A stretch of DNA of 64,000 nt, taken from Lepus europaeus (taxonomy: Eukaryota; Chordata; Mammalia; Lagomorpha; Leporidae). Position 1 is the first letter of the stretch; every line of letters begins with the position of its first letter. The stretch is taken from contig NC_084827.1 of NCBI RefSeq assembly GCF_033115175.1, forward strand, positions 176,949,401 through 177,013,400, written 5' to 3'. Shown here one piece after another: positions 52,571 through 64,000 of this stretch. A model generated the notes under the pieces. It worked only from the letters and a program-made list of their open reading frames with translations, made no database searches and was not told where the DNA came from. Both the position numbers and the translations under genes were made by a program.

Positions 52571-54828
52571 CGGGGGACCACTTGGTTGCTAGGAGACAGA
52601 AAGCTAGTGGTTACTATGGGAACGGGCTGATGTGGAAAGTGGGAAGAGTTGATGTCCAGGCAGCGACAGGAAGCTCTGGGTGGGCTCCCTGGCCCCTTCG
52701 CTGCCCCTCCTATAGAGACAGCTCTTGGTTCAGACCCTGGGTCCAGGTGGTGGCAGGTGACAGTGACAAGGCCAGAGAGAGGTGGCCTGATGGTGCGTTA
52801 TCCGGGACACTGCCCTTGCAAAGTAAGAGCCCTGGGGAGATCCCAAAGATGAGATCGGCAGGCAAACACAGGCCAGAGAGCCTCCCGCTCTTCTTATGAA
52901 CTGCAGATGGCAGAGCTGAGCCGGCCTTTGTCCCGGAACACGAGAGAGAGGACAGGACCGTGGTGGGGCCCGGAGCCGTGCCAGAGGGCTCTGGATCTCA
53001 GTATTCTCACCTGCAAAATGGGAATGAGCCTCGCCCCTCCCCTCCCAGACACCAAGCTGTGCCAGACACCTAGACTCCCCCAGCTGTGTGACCCCGGGAA
53101 AGTGGCTTAGCCTCTCAGAGCTCCGGCACACCGGGCCAGAACTGGTACCTACCTCGGGGGCTTTCTGTAAGAATTGAATAAGTGAGCGCAGGGCCGGCAG
53201 GCTAAGCCCACCCACAGTGTCAGCTGTTCATAGTGTGCGTAAGTGCTCGCCAGTGCCCTGGGGTCCAGGCTGCGTGGACCCCAGCCCCTGTCCCCTCTCT
53301 CCCTGTCTCAGGAGAAAAGCCTCCCAGCACCTCTCACTCCTTGCCAGGGTCTGCAGGAGGAGGGGGTGACAAGCAGGACCCTGGGGCCCCAGGCCTCCCC
53401 CTCAGCTCTGGGAGCCAAGAGGCGGGGGTGGGGGCGGCAGCTAAATCCGCTCACCCCGCCCGTCAGTCCCTTAATCTGATCCCAGAGGGACGACGCGGAC
53501 GCATCACTCTGGATGACAAACGAGGAGGGCAGCGGCCTGCCCTGCCTGGGCTCCGCCTGAGTGATGGCCTTGCATTAAGATATTAGGCGCGACGCCGGGA
53601 AGTGTGCTCCCCCCACCAGCCCCGAAGGCCGGGAAGAGCTTGGAGAGGGAAGGAGCCTTGCCGAGGAAGAGGCCGGGGGCTTCCACATGGGGTGAGGGTC
53701 TCAGAGGGGGGAGGAGGCAGACGGGCCCCAGAGGTGCCCAGCTACAGAGACATAGAGTGGAGAGGGAGGGAGGGAGGGACAGGGGCTCACTGCAGGGCTG
53801 GTGGAGACACAGGTGGGCGGGGGGCAGAGACACAAAGACTTGGAGAGAGGGGAACAGGCCCGAGAGCAGACCCTGCACACAGGGTCCACAGGGGCCCAGG
53901 CTGGCCAGGACAGCCACCCGTGGGGCCAGGTCCCCCGTCCTCCAAGGCTGGCCCCTTGACAGCCCCCTGCTTGATCCCCAGGGAGGGGAGCCAGAGCCAG
54001 CCTAAGCTCCCATTCTGCTCTGCGAGCCCCACCACGATGCAGCCTGGACGCCCCCAGCCTGGGTCTGGCCTTGCAAGGCTAGCAGAGGCAGGGGGCGGGG
54101 GTCTCTGGGAGACCGAAGCACCCGGAGACAGGGCCTGCAAGAGCAGAGCGGGGCTAGGATGGGCTCCGGCCAGCTACAGGCAGCCTGCTCCCCTGCCTGC
54201 TCAGAGGTGGCCCACAGAGCAGACCCCTTCCTGCCTGCCTGGGTTCAAATCCCAGCCGGGCCCCACTCTGCTCTGTGGCTCAGAGCAGGGGGTGTGAGCT
54301 CCCTGCCTCACCCATCCATAGAGCAAGGGGTGATGACCAGGCTTCCCTTGTGCACTACCCCTGCCACTTGCAAATGCCTCCATCTCTCCCCAAGTCACTG
54401 TCACTCTGACTTTCCCCAGGCAGGTATAAGCAGATCCCCTCCCCCTCCTTTTCTCCCAGTGGTTCCTGCACAGGCCTGCGAATCCTAACTCTCCTGGTCC
54501 AGCTGTTGGCTTCTCCATGCCTCAGTTTCTTCATCTGCAAAGTGGGCCTGCAGTGGGGTTCAGTAGAGCATGGATGCACTTCATCAAGCCCACGGAGGCC
54601 GGCCAGATACCCCGGCCCTCTGCTCTGAAGCCCTCCCTGACTGTCCTGCACATGTGGGAGCCCCCAGAGAGGTGCTCAGATACAGCCATGAGGTCAGGGG
54701 AGCCCCAGATCCCACCCCTAGGATGGACAGTGGGGGCCCAGCTGCCTCCACCACCTGCCCCTCCCCCAGCTTCCTGGGTGCTGCCCACACTTGGCTTGCA
54801 GCCTTGTTGTCGCCGTGAAATTCTGAGT

Positions 54829-55117
54829 AACCGGGGCTGGCTCTTGGTAGAGCGGTTAGGATGTGCCCATCTCATATGGGAGTGCCTGGGTTTGAGCCCC
54901 GGCTCCACTTCCTCCTCCAGCCTCCGCTTGTCTGCACCCTGGGAGGCAGCAGGTGCTGGCTCAAGTCCTTGACCCCTGCCACCACATGGGGGACTCAGAC
55001 CAAACTCCAGGCTCCTCCTGGCCCTGACCTGGCCCGGCCCTGGCTGTCGCAGGCATTTGGGAAATGAACCGGCAAATCTCTGCCTGTCTGCCTGTCTTTC
55101 AAATAAATAGGAAATAG
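54829..55117 (+). mobile_element. CSINE-related element, forward
   Basis: AACCGGGGCTGGCTCTTGGT head, GGTTTGAGCCCCGGCTCC B-box region, and TGTCTTTCAAATAAATAGG tail. Confidence 0.85.
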
Positions 55118-56129
55118 CAAAGAAATTCTTAATTTTTGAATAAAGGGGTCCTGAAAACCATGGAACCGATGGCACACACGAGCCAAGCTGCCCCAGGCCA
55201 GCTGCTGGGACGGGAAGCGGGGATTTGGAAACAAGGCGGGCAGCTTTGGGATGTGGGAGATGGGGCGGGGGGGGGGGGCAGCAAAAGCAATAGGCTTGCC
55301 CCCCCCCCCCCAGCCCAGGAGAACCTGCAGCAGAGCACTGCTGGGTAGACCTGAGCGGGGGCCGGGGGCTTGTCACAGGTGGAGGGGCTGCTCCTGAACC
55401 CGACTCCCACAGCCCTGGGCTGGGGTCTCACCCGGTAGCCACAGGCGCTGCCCCCAGGGCCTACTTCTGAATCACCAGGCTCTGATCCTTTGGTTGTGGC
55501 CGGCCCCCTTCTCACTCCCTCCAGGCCTCCTGGGCTTCTGGAATGTGGTCCCGCGCTGTCCCAGCCCTCCCGCGACTCTAACCCAGCGCCACCAGGGGGC
55601 GCTCCGCGCCTGCTCGGCCCCGTAGGCCTGGGGACCCTGCCAGGCCATCAGGAGGAGGGGCTTCCTCGGGACACGATGGGCAGAGGCTGCGGTCCTTGCT
55701 AAAGTGACCCCTTCTTTCTCCCGGGCCCAGTGCTGCAAGCCTGGGCCACCAGCCCCCTGCCCGGATGGTGGAGTCCCACCAAGACTGGTCACACCCTCAG
55801 TCCCCACCCTAGGACTCCGGGCCCTGGGCCAGACTGCTCACTTCCCCCCACCCCCGGGCCTACAAGGTTCCCAGGTGAACCCAGGCCGGGCCCCTGGTCA
55901 GCTCGGAGTGGGCGTCCCCTCCAGCTGTCAGTCCCGAGCTGGGAGGCCACTCGTGAGCCCCCTGCCCTAGAGGAAGAAACCAAGCCTCTGAAATACACAC
56001 GCACGTGTTTTAATTTTTTGTGGATGATACGCCCTTGTGATTCAAGAACGAGGCAATTCGTGGTAAGTCCCTCCCGCTCCCGCAGTCTGCACACACACAG
56101 CTCCTCCCCCACCCCTGACCTCTAGCTGG
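55118..56129. other. Gene-free, GC-rich
   Basis: Apart from the inverted homopolymer runs, nothing is recognised. Confidence 0.5.
55267..55311. repeat. G-run facing a C-run (imperfect inverted repeat)
   Basis: About 12 G (55267-55278) followed after 20 bp by about 13 C (55299-55311), with flanking GCA/TTGC extending the pairing. Potential hairpin or quadruplex. Confidence 0.8.
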
Positions 56130-56660
56130 CTACTTTAATTTTGTGATTAGTCTTCAAGAGAAAATCAGAATATGTGTTCTTATTTTTTCTCCTGTCTTAC
56201 AAAACCTAAGGGTAGCACACTATACCCACCGCTCTTGGTGTCTTCGTTCAATTCTGCAGCTCACAGGAGACTCCTGGGTCCTTTTCAGGGCTGCATACTA
56301 TTCCATCGCACTGTTGCACGGCGTTCATTGAGCCCTGTCCTCCCTGGATGCGTGCCTACGCTGGCGCTATGGTGGCTGCCTCTCTCGCTCTCACTAACGG
56401 TGTTGCCTGGACGTCCTTGTCCGTGTGTCAACAAGCTTGTTCTTGTCCAGACCTGCCGGACAAACGGCCCCGGCGTGGGAGGACAGCACTGGCCCCTTTA
56501 GGAGCACTGGTTGAAGACTTTGGGGTGCCATTCCAGTGCGTGTCTGGGGAGTGATCTCCACGGCCCCTCACCGGGCGGATACCACTGGACACTCCCACAA
56601 GCAGTGAGCGAGACGCTCCCAGCAAGTGCACCGTCAGGCTTCTGGGTTTTGCCACAAACT
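56130..56660 (+). mobile_element. Old L1 3'-end relic
   Basis: GCTGCATACTATTCCATCGC at about 56291 and AGTGATCTCCACGGCCCCTC with later CACTCCCACAAGCAGTG follow the order of the mammalian L1 3' region (GCATAGTATTCCAT... CTCCCACCAACAGTG). No open frame remains. Confidence 0.6.
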
Positions 56661-59654
56661 CACCTGTGTCCAGTGCCCTCCGTCCCCAGGGATCTGCTCT
56701 GAGCTCCAGGTTTTAAACAAGCCCGCCCCTGGCCCCAGCACTCAGAGTGTTTCTCCACCCCAGGGCGTCAACGTTTGCTGCCTCCGTGGAGCCCGTGGGT
56801 TCCATCAGGACAGGGGTTGCACACAGTCCCAGCACAGATCCGGTGCGACATGGCTGCTGGCGGTGGCCTTGTGGCCGGGCACGGCTCCCTGCACACCTGC
56901 CACCCTGATAAGTGCTCTGCCCAGTGGTCTCCCCGAGCCTCTCAGTGACCTTACGGAGAAGACACAGCTGTCAGTCCCATTTATCAGAATAGAAAACTGA
57001 GGCCCGGGGACAGGAAGCGATTTGCTCCAGGGCTCACAGCTGTTCAGTCAAGAAATCCTTTCCTCCACCTCCTAACCCTCTTCAGGGGTCAGGGTCCGAG
57101 TTCGAGGTTAAGCCACCACCTACAGCGCTGGCATCCCATGTGAGCCCCTGGCTTTGTTTCTTCCCTACTCCGGCCCGGTGCAGGGTGGGGTGGGCTGGTC
57201 TCCCAGTTGCCAGAGGGGTGGTTAGGACCAAGTCAAAGCACCAAGCTCAGGACCAGCCCCCAGGGCAGCCCCCTCAGTGGTGCGGAGCCAAGCTGGGGGC
57301 TGGCGCACGTCCCTGGCCCCCTTTTGCCGTGCAGTGCCAGGGCCACAATGACCCTGGTGACCGAGCAGTTGCCAGAACCCTCTCCCGGAGGCCCCGCGGC
57401 TGCGCTGGCTCTGCGCCTGTCACTCCGTTCCCCAGCGGCTCCTCGTGGTGGCTGCTGCCTCTCTGCCTCCCATTAATCATGTGTACAGGATTTATTTTCT
57501 CCAGCAATTTATTTCGGCAAATGCAATCTGGGTGTGCCTGCAGGTGGGCAGAACGCTCTGCTGCTGCCAGAGTCATGGAGCCCCGGCTTTAATGTCAGGC
57601 TCACGGGCTCCGCTCACCAGCCGGGGACCCCAGGGACCCCAGGGACCAGCCCCACCCCCATCGCACGGGGAGCCTCGGGGTCCCGAGGAGCCCAAGAGCT
57701 CCGGCTTGCCCGATTTCTGTGCAGGAGTTTGGCTGCCCCTACCAAAGCTGGCTGGCTAAGAGGGCTTGGGGAGACATTAGCCCCTTCTGTTCAGCCTAAC
57801 ACAGGCACTTGGGGGTCTCCTCTGAGGATGCGGGTGGTGGTTCGTTCCACGGTTCCCGACCGTGGGAAGGAAGCCATGGTCTCCCTGAGCCCTCTCCTCC
57901 CCAGCCCTGCTGGCCAGCCCAGTCCTGATCCCATGACAGTCACAGAGAGCAACAATCAACTCATGCAGACCCAGCCACCCCGTCGCGCTGCGCCCCGCAC
58001 ACGGGTCCTCCTTCCTGGGCTCCCTTTCATCTCCCATCACCCTCTGCGCCTGCCTAGGCCTCCAGGTGCAGCAGCCTAGGACTGGACAGGACACAGCCCT
58101 GGGGTCAGGGCCTGGGGGCGAGGAGCTGCACACTTCGCCTTGTTTTCAGGTCCACCTGGCCCTCCCTCTGCAGCCCCCACGCGTGCCTGCCACCCCTGCA
58201 GGTGCCCAGGAGGCCAGATCCTAGCCTGTGGGCACCTGCCCCTGCCCTTGGCCTCCCGCTGGCCCAGCCCACACCTGCCCCCAGCCTGCCCCGCCCACTG
58301 AGCTGCCTCTGGTGCTGTGCTCGCACTGTCGCAAAGCCATTACCCTGCAGATGGGCCAGCTTCTGTGTGTGTGTGTGTGTGCGCGCGCACGCCCGTACAC
58401 GTGCGTGCAGGGGAGGGCTGGCTGCGGCAGGCATGGCGCCTTGTTTATGCCTCACTCACCGCTGTAATTGCCTTGGGGGATTTATTGGCCTCCTGCACTG
58501 GCCCTGCACCCTCCACAGCTCGCTCTGCTTCCTCGGCCCTGCCCTGGAGCTCTGCACAGGGGACTGGACGTGCCCAGCAGGGTCGGGGGTGGCTGGCCCT
58601 GCAGAGGGGCAGCCCCGGCACACGTACCACTGCGACTGGCACATGCGACTCTGCGCATGGCACCTGGGGGCGCCCCCACCAGGCCCCCCAGACCTCAGGG
58701 CCCCGAGGGGTTGAGCCAGTCTGGAGGCAGAAGGGGCGCTGGAGAGGTTTTGCGGGCACCGGTGGACCGAGTTTCTCCTCTTTCCCCTGCAGACCCCTGG
58801 GCTCAGACACCATCTCAACTGTTCTACCTCCCCCTCCTGCCATCCACAGCCCCGGAAGAGGAGCAGAACCTCGCCTCCCACCCTCTCATTTCCAGAACCT
58901 TCCACCTTCCACCATCCCTGCAGGGATAGCACTCGGGAGGGCTGGGGGCGCCGGTGGCGAAGTTGGGCAGTGGTCAGAGCCGTGCCTCCACAGCAGGCAG
59001 AACCCTGTCCTAGCTCTTCTGCTCCAGTGTCGGGCAGTGTGGCCTCGGCCATGTCACTCAAGTTCCCCACCTGTAAGATGGGTCTGACATCAGGGCCTGA
59101 AACCGTTATCATGAAGGCTTAACGCATTGTCGTGCATCAAGGAACACGAAACCGACTTTGTTCTTGGAGCTTGGGACGTCCGCCGGCCCTTACTGGGTGG
59201 AACACGGCATTGGGAGGCTGTGGCTTGTGGCGGTGCCAGTGCTGCCCGCTGCTCTTAAACAATTCAAGCAAAGCAACGAGAAAGCAAAAGGCAACCCGGA
59301 GGCAGAATAAATCTCCGCCTCAAAATGAAGCCATCGCGAGCGCGTGACGCCATTTCTGGAAGCCTCTTTGTGCACCGATGCGACATGGGAGGAAGGAAAT
59401 CGCGCTGGAAGTAGGCGCCCTCGTGACACTTTTGCTGTATTTTCCTAAGTCTAACTGTAGCTCGTGTCAGCAGAAGGACACAAGGGGCGCGGGGCTGTGG
59501 AGAAGCAGCTGACGCTGGCTCAGCGCCTTCATCGCGGGCCACTTAGCAGCTCACCTGGTGACGAGGAGCGCCGAAGGCGACAACAGGAGGGAGTGATGGG
59601 GAGAACCTGCGGGAGGGGGGCACTCCTGAAGACCACAGCAGGCTTGGAAGGGGT
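56661..59654. other. Gene-free with MIR relics and a GT/GC microsatellite
   Basis: MIR-type relics about 56890-57050 (-) and 59030-59150 (+). A CSINE head fragment lies about 57084-57150. A (GT)n(GC)n tract lies 58366-58390. AT-rich islands at 57470-57530 (CCCATTAATCATG, ATTTATTTTCTCC) and 58440-58490. No gene is supported. Confidence 0.45.
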
Positions 59655-59951
59655 CAGGGTCCGAGTCTGAGGTTAAGCCGCCACCTACAGCTCTGGCATC
59701 CCACATGAGTACCCGTTCAAGTCCGGCAGCTCTGCTTCTAATCCAGCTCCCTGCTAATGTGCCTGGGAAAGCAGCAGAAAACGGCCCAAGCATTTGGGCC
59801 CCTGCACCCACGTGGAAGACCTGGAGGAAGCTCCTGGCTCCTGGCTTCGGCCTAGCCCAGCCCTGGCTATTGCAGTCATCTGGGGAGTGGATGGAAAATC
59901 TCTGTCTCTCCCTCTCTCTCTGTAATTCTGCCTTTCTTTAAAAAAAAAAAA
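59655..59951 (+). mobile_element. CSINE, forward
   Basis: Head variant GGGTCAGGGTCCGAGTCTGA, the same as the fragment at 57084. Core, CT-rich block and CTGCCTTTC, then an A-run shared with the next reverse copy. Confidence 0.85.
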
Positions 59952-60255
59952 TTATTGATTTATTTATTTGAAAGACAGAGGTGCAGAGAGAGAAGGCGAG
60001 ACAGAGATTTTCCATCCACTGGTTCACTCCCCAAATGACTGTTATAGCTGGAGCTATGACAGGCCAAAGCCAGGAGCCACGAGCTTCATCCAGGTCTTCC
60101 ACGTGGGTGCAGGGGCCCAGACACTTGGGCCATTTGTGCTGCTTTCCCAGGTGCATCCAGCAAGGAGCTGGATTGGAAGTAGAGCAGCCGGGATTCAAAG
60201 GGGCACCCAGATGGGATGCCGGGAGCTTCACCCACTACATCACAGCACCAGCCCT
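59952..60255 (-). mobile_element. CSINE, reverse, tail to tail with the previous copy
   Basis: TTATTGATTTATTTATTTGA start, GA-rich block, reverse core near 60100, and end CACTACATCACAGCACCAGC. Confidence 0.9.
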
Positions 60256-60265
60256 GGAGTTTTGT

Positions 60266-60588
60266 TTTTTAAAGATTTATTTATTTTCTTTGAAAGGCAA
60301 AGTTACAGAGAGAGAGGGAGAGACAAAGATCTTCCATCCGCCAGTTCACCCCCCAAATGGCCGCAAAGACCAGAGCTGGGCTGATCCAAAGCCAGGAGCC
60401 AGGAGCTTCCTCCAGGTCTCCCACATGGGTGCAGGGGTCCAAGCACTTGGCCTATCTTCTACTGCTTCCCCAAGTGCATTAGCAGGGAGCTGGATTGGAA
60501 GTGGAGCAGCCGGGACTTGAACCGGCACCTATACTGGATGCTGGCGCAGTAGATGGAGGCTTAACCTTCTACACCATAGCACCGTCCC
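60266..60588 (-). mobile_element. CSINE, reverse
   Basis: TTTTTTAAAGATTTATTTAT start and end TACACCATAGCACCGTCCCC. The following ATAAATAAATCTTTTAAAAAG looks like the displaced tail of a forward SINE, perhaps that at 59655, split by the reverse insertions. Confidence 0.9.
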
Positions 60589-61769
60589 CATAAATAAATC
60601 TTTTAAAAAGAAAGAAAAATAAGGGAAATGGTCAAGTTAGCAAATTTGGAAGAAACACAGTTAAAGCCAGATTGAGAGAAGGGAAAGCTTTGTGATGGGA
60701 GACCAGGGGAGATAAAGGAAGACAGAGAGGAGGAGGAGGAGGAGGAGGAGCAGACCCAACGAGAAGCAGCTTGCCTTTTCCTCGTGAGTGTAGTGGCCGG
60801 GCTTCAGGGGCCTCGATGGGGTCTGGATGCATCCTTGTTGGTGACCCCGCCCAGGATGTTGGGGTGGTAGGGGGCGGGGTCTTGCTAGCCCCGGAGAGCC
60901 TCACTTGCATGTCCCCAGGCCACCCCACTCCCGTGGGCCCTCGCCAGGGGCAGTCCCAGATCTAGCACCCCCCCATCCCCAGGCAACACCCCTCCCTGTC
61001 CTCCCAAAGTCAAGTTCAGCCCGAGGTGGGGGCGGGGAAGCTAGCCAATGCAGGGGGATGGGTGAGCCATGAGGAAGGCCCCACCCAGACATCCCCCGAG
61101 GGTCAGGCCACACACACCCCAGGGAGCCCTCAATGCCCTCCCCACGTTCATGCAGCAAACAGCGCCCTGCGCGCACCACGTGGGGACCCAGGACCAGCAC
61201 AGGTGCCCTCGGCAGAGGGGCAAGCCTGCCCCTCCCCCAGATGATCCATTTCCTGACTTGAACGTGACATTGAGAGAGAACTGGTGTCATCTCCCGGGGC
61301 GGCCTTCACCTCTGACCACAAACGGTGTAGCTCCAAACCACAGCGGTTCTGGAGCCCAGAAGGTCGGCATCCAGGCTGCGTGCGTAGGCCATGCTCTCTG
61401 CAGGGCGCCCTGCCTGCCTCTCGCTGGCCACCCCTGCAGCTCCTTAGCAGCTCCTGCCCGTGTTGTCTCAGGAGCTGTCTGTGTGTCCCTGTCCCTGAGT
61501 CGCCCACCTCACCCCGTGTGGCTTTGGCTAACTAATTACGTCTGCTCCAACTCGGCTTCCAAATCCAAAGCCATGTGGGCGACTGGGGGTTAGGGCTGCA
61601 GGGACCTCTCTGGGCACACAGTTCAGCTCATGACAGGAAGTGACTCACACAGGACGACACTCAGATCCCCAGGCCTGGGCTCTGAGTCACAGCTCCAGTG
61701 GCCTCTCGTCCACGAGACCCTGACGTCCACCTGACCTCCCACTTTGATGTGTCACAGGCTTTGTGAAAA
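60589..61769. other. Gene-free with a (GGA)n run
   Basis: A (GAG/GGA)n tract lies about 60729-60750. Nothing else is recognised. Confidence 0.5.
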
Positions 61770-62094
61770 CTTTTTTAAAAGATGTCTTTGAAAGTCAGAG
61801 TTACACAGAGAGAGGAAGAGATAGAAACAGAGATCTTCCATCTGCTGGTTCACTCCCCAGATGGCCACAACGGTCAGGGTTGGGCCAGGCCAAAGCCAGG
61901 AGCCAGGAGCTTCATCTGGGTCTCCCACATGGGTGCTGGGGCCCAAGGACATGGGCCATTTTCCACTGCTTTCCCAGGCCATTAGCAGGGAGCTGGATGG
62001 GAAATGGAGCAGCCAGATCTTGAACCTGCGCCCATATGGGATGCTGGCATCACAGGTGATGGCTTTACCTGCTATGCCACAATGCCAGCCCCTA
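61770..62094 (-). mobile_element. CSINE, reverse
   Basis: TTTTTTAAAAGATGTCTTTG start, reverse core, end TATGCCACAATGCCAGCCCC. Confidence 0.92.
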
Positions 62095-62120
62095 TAAAAA
62101 CTTTAAAAATTAGAAGAGGG

Positions 62121-62462
62121 AGGGGCCAGCACTATGGCATAGCAGATAAAGCAGCTGCCTGCAATGCTAGCATCCCATATGGGTGCTAGCTCCTGTCCCA
62201 GCTGCTCCACTTCCAATCCAGCTTCCTGCAAAGTCACCTGGGAAAGCAGCCAAAAATGGCCCTAGTACTTGGGCCTCTGCACCCACGTGGGAGACCCAAA
62301 GGAAACTCCTGGCTTTGGCCTGGCCAAGCCCTGGCTGTTGCAGCCATCAGGAGCATGAACCAGCAGATGGAAGATCTCTCTCCCCCTCTTTCTTTATCTT
62401 TCTCTCCCCCTCTCTGTAACTCTTACTTTCAAATAAATAATAAATCAATCTTTTTTTAAAAA
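62121..62462 (+). mobile_element. CSINE, forward
   Basis: GAGGGGCCAGCACTATGGCA head, core, CTCTCTCC-rich block, and AAATAAATAATAAATCAATC tail. Head to head with the previous copy. Confidence 0.92.
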
Positions 62463-63900
62463 ATCATGAGAGCTGGCGGCAGCACAGGCCTGGGCCTTGG
62501 GCGCCAGCACTCCATGAGAGGGAGCTGGCAGGCTAGGGGGACCCCAGCGCTGCGGAGGGGCAGGTTGCTGGTGAAGAGCCAGGAGGCAGGAATTGAGCCC
62601 TGACAAGTGACCGAACTCATAGCTACAAGTGGTGCAATCAGCTCTCGGGGGAATCCCTAAGACTGGGAGACGGACCGGAAACGACACAGCCCTCCCTGTG
62701 CCCATCGGAGAGCCCTTTCCCTCCGGGACTGCCCCTGCCCCAAGTCAGGCAGGTCCTGAGTCGCCTCCTCCCCGGGGCTACAACCATCTGGGTGCCGACC
62801 CGACAGCACCAGTCTCCAGCCTGGTTCACAGCTCTTGTCCCCCTGCCCTAGCTTGGCAGAGCTGTGGGAGCTGTGGGTGGGAGGGTGAGAAGGGGTCGCC
62901 CCTTGACCCTGGGCTTCTTTGATGTTGGGGAAGGGACACTGGGATGCTGATCTACCTGGGCCAGGGGGTGCCCAGAACCACAGCTGCTGGCAGGAACGGG
63001 GCACCCTGTGGGGCCTCTCTCAGCGCTCCCCTGCACACACAGCCCTGCCCAGCCAGGCCCTGCACCCGGCCTGATGCTCTGCTCCCACTGTCTTAAAATT
63101 CTTCGTGATGGTTGCATGAGGGGCCCCTGCAAATCACGTGGCCAGTCCCGCCTGCCGTAGCAGCATGCGGCTGGTGCAGTCACGTGTCCCCTCCACACGC
63201 CTGGGGTCCCCCAAAGCCTGAAGCCACTGGCCTCCCGCACACTCAGCACCGGCTCTCAAGCCAGCGGGCAGACACAGGTAACATTGGCAAACTTAGGGAC
63301 CAGGAGAGTGGGCGTGCGGGAGCCCCCTCTCAACCACCGCCCCAGGAGCCCCTGGCTGACCAGCCAAGCCTCCAGCTAAGCCAACGTCCAGCTGGGCCCT
63401 GAACCGCCAGTCTCTCCCTCTTGCCAGCCCCCTTGACTGTACCTCAAGGAGCTCCTCACCACCCCCTCCGCCGCCATGAGGAGCAGCGGAGGCCCAGGCA
63501 GCAGGGGTGGAGCGGGGCGGCTTGCTCCCTCTGTCCTCCTCCCCATCAGCCATGGCAGGAGCCAGGCAGCTGAGGGTTCCAGGCTGGAGAGGCTGGATTC
63601 GCCCATGCCCAACCCCAGAAGTGGCCCTGGACCCTGGGGTGGGGGTGGGGGTTGTTCCAGGCCTTTCTCCCTTGGCTGGGATGCGAGAAGCTGCAGACAG
63701 AGCTTCGGGAAATGGCGGGAGGAGTGACCTCCCCCCACCGCACCCCTGCCACCTGCGGGGGCGCCCAGCCACTTCCTCTGCCCTCTGAGCCCGCACCCCG
63801 GGGCTCTTCCCCGAACCACAGAGACCCTTCCTTTGCCACTTTCTCTAACTTGTATTGTGCTTTGGGTCCAACCTGCATCCAGCAAACCTCCCCCTCCCTC
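62463..63900. other. Gene-free, GC-rich
   Basis: No exon can be supported. The last few hundred bases lead into the putative promoter at the right edge. Confidence 0.45.
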
Positions 63901-64000
63901 TCCCCCTCCCCACCACGAGCTTCATAAAACCCGCACCCCCACGAGCCACACACCGGAGCATCTTCCTGCTGGTCCTGGATCCCAGGTGTCTTCCTTGCCA
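63900..64000 (+). promoter_or_regulatory. PRSS56: Possible PRSS56 promoter at the window edge
   Basis: A TATA-like CATAAAAC at 63923-63930 sits in C-rich sequence. In human, PRSS56 is the next gene beyond ECEL1, on the opposite strand and about 30 kb away, which fits this position. No coding exon is inside the window, so this rests mainly on synteny. Confidence 0.35.

Larger units (their letters stand above)
48824..54828. other. Gene-free region with MIR relics
   Basis: No gene. MIR-type relics: about 49670-49790 (+), 50155-50345 (-, GTGCTAAGCACTTTGCATAT then CCCAAGGTCACGGAGCCAG), 52400-52570 (-), 53080-53220 (+) and 54228-54550 (+, GGGTTCAAATCCCAGC and CCTCAGTTTCTTCATCTGC). The CpG-rich part about 51100-51700 is listed separately. 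Confidence 0.5.

Overview
This is vertebrate, mammalian nuclear DNA. Genes are split by GT-AG introns, coding exons match mammalian alkaline phosphatase and endothelin-converting-enzyme-like proteins, and about 27 copies of a tRNA-derived SINE with a CT-rich 3' region and an (AAAT)n tail are present. That SINE is the lagomorph C repeat (CSINE), so the source is a lagomorph, most likely the European rabbit (Oryctolagus cuniculus). The gene content and order match the human 2q37.1 interval ALPP/ALPG/ALPI - ECEL1 - PRSS56.

Layout. 1-6300: intergenic, with a probable LTR relic, several SINEs and an unclassified old repeat. 6330-14060: first copy of a tandem cassette. It holds an intact 11-exon intestinal-type alkaline phosphatase gene (ALPI, + strand, 528 aa, all catalytic and metal ligands present) followed by a broken convergent ECEL1 copy (- strand; exons 2, 3, 5 and 6 only). 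14060-19830: SINE-rich spacer. 19830-38730: second copy of the cassette, with the opposite fate. The alkaline phosphatase copy is a pseudogene (exon 9 deleted, active-site stretch of exon 11 deleted), while ECEL1 is complete (- strand, 17 coding exons, 775 aa, HELTH and ENIAD zinc motifs). A large CpG island covers ECEL1 exon 2, non-coding exon 1 and its promoter (about 36850-39300). 39300-63900: about 25 kb of non-coding DNA upstream of ECEL1, with MIR, L1 and CSINE relics, several short AT-rich TAATTA-type islands, and a CpG-rich segment with two CRE sites near 51.4 kb. 63900-64000: a TATA-like box where synteny predicts the start of PRSS56.

The genes do not form a pathway. ALPI is a GPI-anchored brush-border phosphatase and ECEL1 a neuronal type II membrane metallopeptidase. 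Their link is structural: the pair was duplicated in tandem, each unit then lost a different member, and parts of the two units remain far more alike than the rest, which points to gene conversion. No RNA genes or CRISPR arrays were recognised. Many long open frames in the GC-rich parts are artefacts of base composition.
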